From Methanosphaerula subterraneus (GTDB lineage Archaea > Halobacteriota > Methanomicrobia > Methanomicrobiales > Methanospirillaceae): a stretch of DNA of 64,000 bases. Positions 51,229 through 60,216 of this stretch are shown piece by piece. The notes beneath the pieces are model-generated. The model had not been told where the DNA came from and did not search any database. It saw nothing but the letters and a program-made list of their open reading frames with translations. The position numbers and the translations under genes are program-made. Where the stretch lies: NCBI RefSeq assembly GCF_052055875.1, contig NZ_CP170508.1, forward strand, positions 1,674,001 to 1,738,000. The letters are read 5' to 3'. Each line of letters begins with the position of its first letter. The first letter of the stretch is position 1.

Positions 51229-52415
51229 CGGACCATACCATGGATAACGGAAGATTTGGAGAATTTGGAGGGCGGTATGTCCCTGAGACGATGATCGCAG
51301 CACTCGATGAACTGGAGGCGGCCTATACCAGGGCCAGGAATAACCCGATCTTCGTCACGGCTCTTCGGCAGATGCTGACCGAGTACGCCGGAAGGCCGAC
51401 CCAGCTCACCTACTGCCCACGGATGTCGGCGGATCTCGGGTGCAAGGTCTACCTGAAACGGGAGGACCTGATGCACGGTGGGGCCCACAAGTTGAACAAC
51501 ACCCTCGGCCAGGGGCTGCTCGCAAAGTTCATGGGCAAAACACGGCTGATCGCCGAGACCGGAGCCGGGCAGCACGGGGTCGCGACGGCCATCGTCGGGG
51601 CGGCGCTCGGAATGCCAGTCCAGGTCTATATGGGCGAAGTCGATATCGAGCGGCAGAAGTTGAACGTCTTTCGGATGCAGTTGATGGGGGCCGAGGTGAT
51701 CCCGGCCAAGACCGGGACCAGGACGCTGAAGGACGCGGTCAACGAGGCTCTCCGCCACTGGGTCAGCGAACTGGACACCACCCACTACGTGCTTGGATCG
51801 GTGGTCGGGCCGCACCCGTACCCGACGATGGTCAGGGACTTCCAGGCAGTGATCGGGAACGAGACCCGCGAACAGTTCCTCTCCCGCTACGGCCTGCTCC
51901 CCGACATGGCCATCGCCTGTGTCGGCGGAGGCTCGAATGCGATCGGGATGTTCCACCCGTTCGTGAACGATCTCCAGGTCCGGCTCGTCGGGGTCGAGGC
52001 CGGCGGAAAAGGGAGCGGGCCCGGCGAGCACGGAGCCACTCTCTGCCGGGGTTCGCCCGGGGTGCTCCACGGGGCGCTCTCGTACCTGCTGCAGGATGGC
52101 GACGGGCAGATCGAAGAGACCCATTCGATCGCGGCCGGCCTGGACTACCCGGGCGTCGGACCCGAGCACAGCATGCTCAAGGAGACAGGCAGGATCGAGT
52201 ACACCTCAGTGACCGATGACGAGGCGCTGGACGCGTTTCGGTACCTCTCCCGGACAGAAGGGATCATCCCAGCCCTGGAGTCGGCCCATGCAGTCGCCTA
52301 TGCCCGGAAGGTGGCGAAGGAACTCGGCCCCGATCAGAGCATAGTGATCACACTCTCCGGCCGCGGGGACAAGGACCTGGCCCAGATCGCAGCGATGGGA
52401 GGGATCACCCCATGA
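51225..52415 (+). CDS. trpB: Tryptophan synthase beta chain
   Basis: 396-residue TrpB (TrpB1 type) that condenses indole with serine using pyridoxal phosphate. PLP lysine is Lys89 in REDLMHGGAHKLNNTLGQ; glycine-rich GGGSNAIGMFHPF binds the cofactor phosphate. The frame starts at TTG 51225, overlapping the trpC stop, with GGAG about 9 nt upstream; ATG 51240 (MDNGRFGEFGG) is the alternative and lacks a ribosome binding site. Confidence 0.95.
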   Translation: MTDHTMDNGRFGEFGGRYVPETMIAALDELEAAYTRARNNPIFVTALRQMLTEYAGRPTQLTYCPRMSADLGCKVYLKREDLMHGGAHKLNNTLGQGLLAKFMGKTRLIAETGAGQHGVATAIVGAALGMPVQVYMGEVDIERQKLNVFRMQLMGAEVIPAKTGTRTLKDAVNEALRHWVSELDTTHYVLGSVVGPHPYPTMVRDFQAVIGNETREQFLSRYGLLPDMAIACVGGGSNAIGMFHPFVNDLQVRLVGVEAGGKGSGPGEHGATLCRGSPGVLHGALSYLLQDGDGQIEETHSIAAGLDYPGVGPEHSMLKETGRIEYTSVTDDEALDAFRYLSRTEGIIPALESAHAVAYARKVAKELGPDQSIVITLSGRGDKDLAQIAAMGGITP

Positions 52416-53206
52416 ACCGGATCGATCGGGTCTTTACAGGACGGAACCGGCCGGCGTTCATCGCGTTCACGGTGGCTGGCGATCCGGACCCGGAGACGAG
52501 TGTCAGGGTCGCCGAGGCGCTGGCCACCGCCGGGGCCGATATCATCGAACTCGGGATGCCCTACTCAGACCCGAGCGCAGACGGCCCGATGATCCAGCGA
52601 GCGGACCTGCGTGCCCTCGAGGCAGGGACCACCCCGGACACCCTCTTCGCGATCATCAGGGGGATCAGGAGACGGTCGACGGTGCCGATCATGATCCTGA
52701 CCTACTACAATCCGATCTTCAGGCGCGGAATCGATCGGTTCTACCGGGAGGCGGCCGACGCCGGGGCCGACGGGATCCTGATCGTGGACCTTCCTGCCGA
52801 GGAGATCGGCGTGGCCCGGACGGCGGCCGACCGGTACGGTCTCTGCCAGATCGTGATGGCCGCCCCGACGACCACCGATGAACGGCTCGACCTGATCGGG
52901 TCTGCAGGGAGCGGGTTCCTGTACGTGGTCTCGGTGGCCGGCGTGACAGGAGCCCGGGACCACCTCGCCGTCGGGGTCGCGGACCTGCTCGAACGGATAC
53001 GGAGCAGAACTGCCCTCCCGCTGGCCGTCGGGTTCGGGATCTCGCGCCCCGAGCATGTGCAGGCGATCGCTGCGGCCGGGGGAGACGCTGCCATCGTCGG
53101 ATCTGCGATCGCGGCTATCATCGAGGAGCACACCCAGGATAGGGACCGGATGATCGAAGCACTCCGGGTCTATGTGACCAGAATGCGGGGTGCCCTCGAA
53201 CCCTGA
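52412..53206 (+). CDS. trpA: Tryptophan synthase alpha chain
   Basis: 264-residue TrpA, cleaving indole-3-glycerol phosphate to indole, which is channelled to TrpB. Catalytic Glu46 and Asp57 in IIELGMPYSDPSADGPMIQ. It overlaps trpB by 4 nt and ends the operon. Confidence 0.95.
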   Translation: MNRIDRVFTGRNRPAFIAFTVAGDPDPETSVRVAEALATAGADIIELGMPYSDPSADGPMIQRADLRALEAGTTPDTLFAIIRGIRRRSTVPIMILTYYNPIFRRGIDRFYREAADAGADGILIVDLPAEEIGVARTAADRYGLCQIVMAAPTTTDERLDLIGSAGSGFLYVVSVAGVTGARDHLAVGVADLLERIRSRTALPLAVGFGISRPEHVQAIAAAGGDAAIVGSAIAAIIEEHTQDRDRMIEALRVYVTRMRGALEP

Positions 53207-53279
53207 CCAGGAATCTCTTCTTTCGATCCAGAGGACGAGTTCCATAAGATTATTACGTTTATCCGTCCACGATCAGCCC

Positions 53280-53774
53280 ATGGCAGAGATGATACGGATA
53301 GGAGAGCGGGCGCCGGAACTCTCCATCAAGGATCAGCACGGTGAAGAGTTTCACCTTTCAGATGCATCAGGCAAACGGGTGCTCCTCTCGTTCCACCCGC
53401 TGGCCTGGACCTCACCCTGCGCAGCGCAGATGAGTGAACTGGAGGCGCATCAGGACGATCTCCGGTCCCTGAACACCGTCGCGGTCGGGATCAGCATCGA
53501 CTCGGTCCAATCCAAGACAGCCTGGGCGCGGTCGCTCGGGATTCGGGAGACCCGCCTCCTCGCCGACTTCTGGCCCCATGGCGAGGTCGCGACCAGGTAC
53601 GGGATCTTCCGCGAAAAGAACGGTTTCTCCGAGCGAGCCAATATCGTTCTGGACGAGGACTGCACGGTCATCTTTGCAAAGATCTATCCCATCCACGAGG
53701 TCCCGGACATCGGCGAGGTGCTCAGGTTCATCGGTCACGAGGCACCCCGGGCAGGGGAGTTCACCGAGGTCTGA
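53280..53774 (+). CDS. Peroxiredoxin (AhpC/TSA family)
   Basis: 164-residue thioredoxin-fold peroxidase. Peroxidatic Cys in FHPLAWTSPCAAQMSELE near residue 47; a second Cys in EDCTVIFAKIYP may resolve. Detoxifies peroxides in this strict anaerobe. Start ATG 53280 (MAEMIRIGERAPELSIKD); upstream frame overlaps non-coding sequence. Its 3' end overlaps the convergent ABC ATPase gene by 14 bp. Confidence 0.9.
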   Translation: MAEMIRIGERAPELSIKDQHGEEFHLSDASGKRVLLSFHPLAWTSPCAAQMSELEAHQDDLRSLNTVAVGISIDSVQSKTAWARSLGIRETRLLADFWPHGEVATRYGIFREKNGFSERANIVLDEDCTVIFAKIYPIHEVPDIGEVLRFIGHEAPRAGEFTEV

Positions 53775-54504
53775 TCCCACTGCTTCCCGACTGGAGAGTG
53801 ATGGCGCTGGGGCAGGTACACCCTCCTTCAAGATCAGAGGGAGAACCCCGCCAGACCAGTTCTCCCCGCTCGATCATCAGCACCCGATCACAGAGTGTCT
53901 TCGCCTCCTCGACATGGTGCGTGACACAGAGGCAGGGGATCTGATGCTCCTGCACATACCCCCTGACCACTGTGGTGAGGAGCGACCGGCTGTGGGCGTC
54001 GAGCGATTCATAGGGTTCATCGAGCAGCAGCAGCGCAGGATGGATGGCAAAGGCACGGGCTATCGCCACCCGCTGCTGCTGACCACCGGAGAGGTTCCCT
54101 GCTTTCACGCCGGCGAGGTCGGCGATTTCAAGCTTTGAGAGCCACCCGGTCACCTGGGATCTGATCTCAGCCCGGGAATATCCCAGGGACCGCAGACCAT
54201 AGGCGACATTCTCAAAGACGGTCATGTGGGGAAAGACCGAGGTCTTCTGGGTGATATACCCGATTCGACGGGCGCAGACCGGGGCACAGTACTCCGATCC
54301 TCCATCGAAGAGGAGGCTCTCCCCAAGACTGATCCGCCCGTTGTCAGGGGAGAGAAGCCCTGCAATCAGGTGAAAGATCGTCGTCTTCCCTGCCCCATTC
54401 TCCCCCATCAGGGCCGTGATACACCCTGCCGGAGCCTGGAACCCGACATTGAGGGTGAACGACCTGAGTTGTTTGGTGACCGTGCACTCAAGCATGCCGT
54501 TCAC
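53761..54504 (-). CDS. modC: Molybdate/tungstate ABC transporter ATP-binding protein
   Basis: 247 residues. Walker A MGENGAGKTT, Q-loop YITQKTSVFPHMTVFENVAYGL, signature LSGGQQQRVAIARA, Walker B ALLLLDEPYESLD, switch His in CVTHHVEEA. The C-terminal TOBE-like regulatory domain of bacterial ModC is absent. It overlaps the permease gene by 17 bp. Tungstate (wtp) and molybdate (mod) systems cannot be told apart by this subunit. Confidence 0.88.
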   Translation of the reverse strand: MNGMLECTVTKQLRSFTLNVGFQAPAGCITALMGENGAGKTTIFHLIAGLLSPDNGRISLGESLLFDGGSEYCAPVCARRIGYITQKTSVFPHMTVFENVAYGLRSLGYSRAEIRSQVTGWLSKLEIADLAGVKAGNLSGGQQQRVAIARAFAIHPALLLLDEPYESLDAHSRSLLTTVVRGYVQEHQIPCLCVTHHVEEAKTLCDRVLMIERGELVWRGSPSDLEGGCTCPSAITLQSGSSGIRPR

Positions 54505-55363
54505 CCCGGGTCAGCACCTTCACGGTCACCATCACACCAAAGGAGATGATCACCATCAGGATTGCCATTGTGACGGACCCGTTCAGGTCCCCCTGCATCG
54601 TCGAATAGATCGCCAGCGGCATCGTCTGGGTCCTCCCCTGCAGGTTGCCGGCGAACATGATCGTCGCTCCGAACTCCCCGAGAGCCCGTGCAAAGGTCAT
54701 GATCGCCCCTGATAGCAGCCCTGAACCTGCCAGTGGCAGGGTGATGGTGAAGAAGGTCCGGATCGGCGAGGCACCGAGCGTCCAGGAGATCTGCTCGAAC
54801 CGCTGGTCGACCCCCTCAAAGGAGGTTCTGGCCTGCCGGAGGTAGAACGGGGAGGCGACGAAGATCTGAGCCATCACCACGGCCACGGTCGTGAATGCAA
54901 TATCCACCCCGAAGAGATGGATGTACTGCCCGAGGAGACCGTTTCTCCCGAACGTCAGCAGGAGGGCAAGCCCTGCCACTGCTGGCGGGAGGAGGAGTGG
55001 GAGGTCGATCAGAGCATCGACCACGAACCGTCCGGGATAGACATGCCGGGCATGCAGATAGGAGAACGGGGTGCCGACCAGCACCACCGCCACCATCGTC
55101 GCCGTGGCCGTGTACATGCTCAGGTACAGGGCATCCAGCACGACAGGATTTTTTAATGACTCAAGAAAGAGCGTGAGGGTCGTCCGGGTGAAGAGGGCGG
55201 CGAGGGGGAGGATCAGGTACCCACAGGTCACCAGCGTCAGCACCAGAGCGAGCGCTCTGGCGATGAGGGGAGAGGTGAGGAGGAGCCGGACAGGCCGTGC
55301 GTTCCGCACCCCTCCCCGGCTGCCGCCTGCTTCTGACCGATCAGACCCGCCGTTCCTGATCAC
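54488..55363 (-). CDS. modB: Molybdate/tungstate ABC transporter permease
   Basis: 291-residue permease with six predicted helices and the EAA-type cytoplasmic loop ISWTLGASPIRTFFTITLPLAGSG cut across two short stretches (WTLGASPIRTFFTITLPLA), then FARALGEFGATIMFAG, characteristic of ModB/WtpB. The N-terminal 25 residues are charged and glycine-rich. Middle gene of the modABC operon. Confidence 0.9.
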   Translation of the reverse strand: MIRNGGSDRSEAGGSRGGVRNARPVRLLLTSPLIARALALVLTLVTCGYLILPLAALFTRTTLTLFLESLKNPVVLDALYLSMYTATATMVAVVLVGTPFSYLHARHVYPGRFVVDALIDLPLLLPPAVAGLALLLTFGRNGLLGQYIHLFGVDIAFTTVAVVMAQIFVASPFYLRQARTSFEGVDQRFEQISWTLGASPIRTFFTITLPLAGSGLLSGAIMTFARALGEFGATIMFAGNLQGRTQTMPLAIYSTMQGDLNGSVTMAILMVIISFGVMVTVKVLTRGERHA

Positions 55364-55366
55364 ACC

Positions 55367-56287
55367 TTACCCCTGCACGAACCCGTACTGCTTCAGGATC
55401 GCCTGCCCATCAGCGGACGAAAGGAAGGTCACAAAGGCCCCTGCATCGTCGGCCTGGGTGCTGTTCTTCAACACGCCGGACTGGTAGACGGTCTTGTCGT
55501 TGTACTTGTCGGGGATCGTGAGGAACTTCATCTGGCTGGCCTGGTCACCGGTCAGCGACGAGGTGTAGACGAAACCTGCATCCGCCTCACCGAGCATCAC
55601 TTTGGAGACGATGCTGGTCACTTCGGTCTCGTAACTGATCACGTTGCTCATCACCTTCGTCTGGTAATCCTGACCGTAGGTCGTGTCGTTGGTCAACTTT
55701 CCGAGCAGCGTCCGGGTCGCGGTCCCGACCGGCACGTCCGGCGTCCCCATCACGATCTTCTTTCCAGGGGTTTCAAGATCCTGCAGTGTGTTGATGTTGC
55801 CGGGGTTGTTCGAGGGCATTGCCACCGTCAGGTAGTTGACCGTGAAGTTGGTGACCGAGGTGTTGTTCATGTACCCCTCACCCTTCAGCGCCTTCATGTG
55901 AGCGGTCCCTGCGGAGAGGAAGACATCGGCGTTGGCCCCATTCTCGACCTGGCTTCGAAGTGTCTGGGTGCCGGCAAGGTTGAACTTCACCGAGACACCC
56001 GGGTGTGACTGCTCAAAGGCCGTGCCGAGGGTTTTGGAGGCGTCCATGAGGGAGGCCGCGGCATAGACCGTCAGATCATGGGTTCCAGCCTTGGCCGTGG
56101 TGTTCGCTGCTGCCACAGGGGTGGAAGCAGTGGATGTCACCTGATGTGCTGTCGTCGACGCCGTACTCTGGTCGGATGGCGGGGTCTGCGTGGTTACACA
56201 TCCGCATACAAGGAGGATGGAAAGGATCAGCACCGCTGTACATGCGACCACCCACATTCTGGAAAATCTGCGCTTTGAATCGTTCAT
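55367..56287 (-). CDS. modA: Molybdate/tungstate-binding lipoprotein ModA
   Basis: 306-residue periplasm-side binding protein. Lipoprotein signal (VACTAVLILSILLVCGC), Thr/Ser-rich linker, then the ModA domain: HDLTVYAAASLMDASKTLG, FNLAGTQTLRSQVENGANADVFLSA, and ADAGFVYTSSL. This is the bacterial-type ModA layout rather than the WtpA type. Start ATG 56287 (MNDSKRRFSRMW) is preferred over the upstream in-frame codon at 56332. Confidence 0.92.
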   Translation of the reverse strand: MNDSKRRFSRMWVVACTAVLILSILLVCGCVTTQTPPSDQSTASTTAHQVTSTASTPVAAANTTAKAGTHDLTVYAAASLMDASKTLGTAFEQSHPGVSVKFNLAGTQTLRSQVENGANADVFLSAGTAHMKALKGEGYMNNTSVTNFTVNYLTVAMPSNNPGNINTLQDLETPGKKIVMGTPDVPVGTATRTLLGKLTNDTTYGQDYQTKVMSNVISYETEVTSIVSKVMLGEADAGFVYTSSLTGDQASQMKFLTIPDKYNDKTVYQSGVLKNSTQADDAGAFVTFLSSADGQAILKQYGFVQG

Positions 56288-56445
56288 TACATCATCTCTT
56301 CCTGCTCCAGAGGTGGGGCCCCGCACAGGCATTCACCTTAACTTAAACTGAAAATTAATTAAATGTTTTTAAAAATCCCGGTTGGATCACCACCTTATGA
56401 TATCGCAGGTTGGAGAGCCGGCACCGATTCCAGCCCGGTTTTGGT

Positions 56446-56489
56446 CTGATCAGGAGAGTCAACCATTATTGATGGATCTTCCTGATCAG
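56446..56489. promoter_or_regulatory. Perfect 10-bp inverted repeat upstream of the sulfite-reductase-like gene
   Basis: CTGATCAGGA (56446-56455) and TCCTGATCAG (56480-56489) with a 24-bp spacer. Each arm contains the palindrome CTGATCAG. The right arm ends 8 bp before a TATA-like TTATTTTAT (56498-56506), whose spacing predicts a start near 56527, 4 nt before the ATG. Likely an operator for the plus-strand gene; it also lies upstream of divergent modA. Confidence 0.55.
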
Positions 56490-56530
56490 TACATCACTTA
56501 TTTTATCACGCGCCCCAAACCAGCTGTTGC

Positions 56531-57436
56531 ATGAAGAACGGCACGAAACATCTCCTCTCCCGTGGCGGGGTGATCCCATCCCAGGATCCAGATCGCTGCA
56601 TCGTCCGTCTCCGCATCCCGGCCGGGGAGATCACCCCAGACCAGATGAGCGGGATCGCCAGGATCGCACGAAAGCACGGTGTTCCAGTGGTGCACATGAC
56701 CACCCGTCAGACGATGGAGCTCCCGCAGGTCGACCCGGGGTCGATCGAGGCCTTGGTGAAGAGACTGGAACGGAACGGGACGCCACTCGGGGCGGAGAAG
56801 CAGGAGGTGGTGAACATCACCGCCTGTCCGGGAACGGATCGGTGCAGATTCGCCAACATCGAGACCAGGGAACTGGCCGCCGAGATCGACCGCAGGTTCT
56901 TTGGGCGCAACCTGCCGGTGAAGGTCAGGGTGGCCATCTCTGCCTGCCCGAACGGATGTATGAGCGAGCGGCTGAACGAGATCGGGATCACCGGGACGAG
57001 ACGGCCGGTCAGGGAGGAGGGGCTCTGTACTGGGTGCGGCACCTGCGTCCACTACTGCAAGGAAGCGGCACTCAGGATCAGCGGAGGAAGGGTGGTCCTC
57101 GATCAGGAGCGGTGCATGCTCTGCGGAATGTGTGTGCTCCCCTGCCCGTTCGAGATCATCACGGCAGAGCCACCAGAGTACCAGATCACCGTTGGGGGCA
57201 GGCGGGGCAGGCATCCGCTGGTGGGCCGCCACCTGGTGACCGTCACCTCGGCCGGTGCGGTCGTCGACGTGGTTGAGATGATCCTCACCTGGATCTACCG
57301 GAACGCCTACAGTGACCAGCTGCTCCCCGAGCAGCTCGATGACCTAGAGTTCGAGTCCTTTAAGAAGAGGGTCAGGGAGGCGTGCTCAGGGTCAGGAGAC
57401 CTGAGCGGGCAGGAACACCGGGGCATCTGGGCATAG
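56531..57436 (+). CDS. Small dissimilatory sulfite reductase-like protein with ferredoxin domain
   Basis: 301 residues: a compact sulfite/nitrite reductase module (about 1-150) followed by a two-cluster ferredoxin domain (about 160-215). Siroheme/[4Fe-4S] motif CX5C-Xn-CX3C is complete: Cys99 and Cys105 in ACPGTDRCRF, Cys139 and Cys143 in SACPNGC. Ferredoxin cysteines 166/169/172/176 and 195/198/201/205. These small Dsr-like proteins are common in methanogens; their substrate is unsettled (sulfite or other siroheme chemistry). Divergent from modABC. Confidence 0.9.
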   Translation: MKNGTKHLLSRGGVIPSQDPDRCIVRLRIPAGEITPDQMSGIARIARKHGVPVVHMTTRQTMELPQVDPGSIEALVKRLERNGTPLGAEKQEVVNITACPGTDRCRFANIETRELAAEIDRRFFGRNLPVKVRVAISACPNGCMSERLNEIGITGTRRPVREEGLCTGCGTCVHYCKEAALRISGGRVVLDQERCMLCGMCVLPCPFEIITAEPPEYQITVGGRRGRHPLVGRHLVTVTSAGAVVDVVEMILTWIYRNAYSDQLLPEQLDDLEFESFKKRVREACSGSGDLSGQEHRGIWA

Positions 57437-57524
57437 GATCCGACAACCTGGGAGACAAAAAAGGGATGATCCCGATCCCCCTTTCCAGCAGTGGAACACT
57501 GATGGGTAACCATATGTTTTTTTA

Positions 57525-57547
57525 AATCATAAAAGTTAATCATAAAA
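57525..57547 (+). promoter_or_regulatory. Direct repeats at the moeA promoter
   Basis: AATCATAAAA occurs twice, separated by GTT (57525-57534 and 57538-57547), immediately after TATA-like TTTTTTTAAAT (about 57517-57527). The repeats would span the predicted transcription start near 57547. Possible regulator site. Confidence 0.35.
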
Positions 57548-57645
57548 CCTTCATCGCGATCTCATATCTGTTCCCTGTGAGGCGGCCCCACCCTCCCTCC
57601 TGCGACACGGAGATCGTATGGTTAGAGAAAGTAGGGGATGTCGAT

Positions 57646-59553
57646 ATGAGACGCTATCTTGATCAGGTCACACTGGGGCAGGCTGTAGAATGTATGATCA
57701 CCTCGTTCCCTCCGCCGGGACGGACCGCACGGGTTCCGATCCTTCAGGCTGAAGGAATGATCACCGCGGCACCGGTGTATGCCGGGTATACGGTTCCAAT
57801 CGCCGATGTCGCTGCGATGGACGGATTTGCAGTCTCCAGCCAGGAGACAACCGGAGCCAGGGACCAGGTCCCGGTTTCGCTCTCTTCTTCAGTACCGGTC
57901 AACACAGGGAATCTGATACCATCAGGCTGTGATGCCGTCGTGATGATCGAGGACTGCTGGCTTGAGGGAGGCAGACCCCAGGTCAGAAAGGCCGTCGCCC
58001 CCGGGACGAATATCAGAAGAAAGGGAGAGGATCTCTCTGGTGGAGAGCAGATCCTCCCCGGGAACCACCTGATCCGACCGACCGATATCAGTGCGCTCGC
58101 CGCCTGTGGGATCACCGAGCTGGAGGTTAAGCAGATCTCCATTGGGGTGATTCCAACCGGTTCTGAACTGGTCGTTTCGGGCACTTCCCCCATGCCCGGG
58201 CAGGTGGTGGAGAGCAACAGCGTGATGATCGAGGCGATGCTCGGAGGAGGCGGGGTGGTCTGCACGCGCTATCCCCATGTCCCCGATGACCCTGACCTGA
58301 TACGGGAGAAGGTTGCCGCCTGTACCGGGGTCCATGACCTAGTGATCATCACCGGCGGTTCATCTGCCGGAACCCGGGATTACTGTGAGACAGCCCTCAC
58401 CGGACTCGGGGAGGTGCTCTTCCATGGAGTCGCGATCAAGCCGGGCAAACCCACCCTCCTCGCGAGGGTTCATGAGCAGCCGGTGATCGGACTGCCCGGG
58501 TATCCCCTCTCGGCACATCTGATCCTGCGTGAACTGATCATCCCGCTGCTGCGGGCATGGGGGCTTGCAAAACCGCTGGCAGGGAACCTCTGCAGGGTGG
58601 AACTCGGACAGAAGACCTTCTCAGATTGCGGTATCGACGAGTTCATCAACCTCTCCATCGGTCGGGTGAGCGGACGATATGTCGGACTCCTCCAGCCCCG
58701 CGGGGCAGCGGTCCAGATGTCCCTGGTGCGGTCCAACGGGTACGTGCATATTCCAGCTGCCGTAGAAGGATATGAGGCCGGGACAGCCGTCGACGCAGTG
58801 GTGACGACTGGTATGGAGGAGATAGAGCGGACCCTTCTGATCGCAGGAGTTCACGGGGAACCGCTCGACCTGCTCGGATCCGTGATCAGACAGCAGGGCG
58901 GCACCCTGCTCCCCTGCTTCTGCAGAAGGGAGAACGGCATTCAGGCGCTGATCCAGAGGATCTGCCATGCGGCGATGATCGACTCCCCGATTCCGAACCG
59001 GGGCCCTCCGAGGCCGACAATCAGGATACCCTTCGGAAGCCAGGGGCTGGCCACCCTCCACCTCGCCAAGCAGCAGGTTGGGATCGTCTCCAGGGAGGGG
59101 CTCGGGATCGAGGATCTTCCAGGGCGGACGATGATCGGGATGCCGACCGGCTCTCCGGAGGAGGAGGTCTTTATGAACGCACTCAGACGATGCAGGGTCA
59201 TTGATGCATCTACAACGATCCGGACCGCCGATGTGATGAAGCATACCGGTGAGATCGCCCGAGCCGTCAGGGACGGGCTCGCCAATGCAGGGATCGGAAC
59301 CAGTCAGAGTGCTGCACCGTTCGATCTCTCGTTCGTGCCACTGGGTCTCATCTCCTATGACCTTTTGATCGATGAAGATCTCTGCGAGGATGAGCCGATA
59401 GCAGGTCTGATCAGAGCAATCTCGTCCCCGAGGTACAGAATGGCGTTGAAGGAGTCAGGATATATCTCTGACTTCACCGGGGAGATCTATCATCTTCCCC
59501 CCTGTCCGGGTGTTGGGCCATGCGACGAGATCCCCTGGAGGGCAAGATCATAA
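57646..59553 (+). CDS. moeA: MoeA-type molybdopterin molybdenumtransferase with C-terminal PBP-like domain
   Basis: 635 residues. N-terminal MoeA (about 1-400) inserts Mo or W into molybdopterin: IADVAAMDGFAV, NTGNLIPSGCDAVVMIED, GVIPTGSEL, VIITGGSSAGTRDY, GVAIKPGKPTLLA, GLPGYPLSA. The C-terminal 220 residues resemble a LysR-substrate/periplasmic-binding-like domain (FGSQGLATLHLAKQQVGIVS), a fusion common in archaea and some bacteria, perhaps a molybdate or tungstate sensor or carrier (inference). Start ATG 57646 (MRRYLDQVTLGQAVE) fits the family N-terminus; a GTG at 57577 is an in-frame alternative. It lies between modABC and the Mo/W enzyme operon fwdDBAC. Confidence 0.9.
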   Translation: MRRYLDQVTLGQAVECMITSFPPPGRTARVPILQAEGMITAAPVYAGYTVPIADVAAMDGFAVSSQETTGARDQVPVSLSSSVPVNTGNLIPSGCDAVVMIEDCWLEGGRPQVRKAVAPGTNIRRKGEDLSGGEQILPGNHLIRPTDISALAACGITELEVKQISIGVIPTGSELVVSGTSPMPGQVVESNSVMIEAMLGGGGVVCTRYPHVPDDPDLIREKVAACTGVHDLVIITGGSSAGTRDYCETALTGLGEVLFHGVAIKPGKPTLLARVHEQPVIGLPGYPLSAHLILRELIIPLLRAWGLAKPLAGNLCRVELGQKTFSDCGIDEFINLSIGRVSGRYVGLLQPRGAAVQMSLVRSNGYVHIPAAVEGYEAGTAVDAVVTTGMEEIERTLLIAGVHGEPLDLLGSVIRQQGGTLLPCFCRRENGIQALIQRICHAAMIDSPIPNRGPPRPTIRIPFGSQGLATLHLAKQQVGIVSREGLGIEDLPGRTMIGMPTGSPEEEVFMNALRRCRVIDASTTIRTADVMKHTGEIARAVRDGLANAGIGTSQSAAPFDLSFVPLGLISYDLLIDEDLCEDEPIAGLIRAISSPRYRMALKESGYISDFTGEIYHLPPCPGVGPCDEIPWRARS

Positions 59554-59598
59554 CAGATCTGGACAGGAGAAGGCGACATCAGAGAAAGATGATAACAT

Positions 59599-59651
59599 AA
59601 ATTAATTTATTTTTATAATTATTTAATAGAATCATTAAATTAAATTAATTT
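59599..59651 (+). promoter_or_regulatory. AT-rich block with two identical palindromes before fwd
   Basis: The self-complementary decamer AAATTAATTT occurs at 59599-59608 and 59642-59651, 43 bp apart, in a run of about 70 bp that is nearly pure A/T, in contrast with the G+C-rich surroundings. It could be an upstream activating region, an architectural-protein site, or the moeA terminator region. Confidence 0.45.
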
Positions 59652-59687
59652 AGGTTTTTATGAGCAGGTATTCGCAAACATTTCAAA

Positions 59688-59703
59688 CGTACACGAACGT
59701 ACG
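59688..59703 (+). promoter_or_regulatory. Inverted repeat CGTAC-N6-GTACG before the fwd promoter
   Basis: CGTAC (59688-59692) and GTACG (59699-59703), also readable as AACGTAC direct repeats. It ends 9 bp before a TATA-like GTTTAAC (59713-59719), which would place the transcript start near 59741 and give a leader of about 60 nt. A plausible operator for metal-dependent control of fwdDBAC. Confidence 0.45.
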
Positions 59704-59802
59704 CAGAATTCCGTTTAACCATCCGGTGTGAAGAGTTGTCCCTGCCACGGTTTTACCCATCCGGGACGCGATCGTTCTAAAAAAATTCTCAAATGGTGAA
59801 GT

Positions 59803-60216
59803 ATGGGGAAAAAAATTCAAGTAAATATGATAACCCAACGGGCTGTTGAGGAAGGTATAGCGATGGAGAAGGGGAAGACATCCCCAGAATACTACGAGGT
59901 ATGCTCTATCGTCGAGATGAACATCGAGGATATCAAGAGACTCGACATTATGAGGAACACCAATGTGCGTGTGACCAGCGAGTCAGGAGATGTCATCGTG
60001 AAAGCGGTGGAAGCAGGCCAGTACTGTCCACCAGGGCTTGCACATATCCGCCAGGGGGTGTGGGCCAACCAAGTCGTCCCCCCGCGGACCCAGTCAACCG
60101 GCGTTCCGCAGTACAGCGGATTCCCGGTGACGATCGAACCTGCTCCAGAGGAGCGGGTGAAAGGAGCCCTCGAACTGGTTCAGGGTGCCGTAGGATTATG
60201 GAAAGGTGAGAACTGA
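59803..60216 (+). CDS. fwdD: Formylmethanofuran dehydrogenase subunit D
   Basis: 137-residue molybdopterin dinucleotide-binding domain that completes the active site of subunit B. Seen: MGKKIQVNMITQRAVEEGIAM, and VKAVEAGQYCPPGLAHIRQGVWANQVVPP. Start ATG 59803 with GGTGA 5 nt upstream. First gene of the D-B-A-C operon; stop and fwdB start overlap by 1 nt. Confidence 0.93.
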   Translation: MGKKIQVNMITQRAVEEGIAMEKGKTSPEYYEVCSIVEMNIEDIKRLDIMRNTNVRVTSESGDVIVKAVEAGQYCPPGLAHIRQGVWANQVVPPRTQSTGVPQYSGFPVTIEPAPEERVKGALELVQGAVGLWKGEN

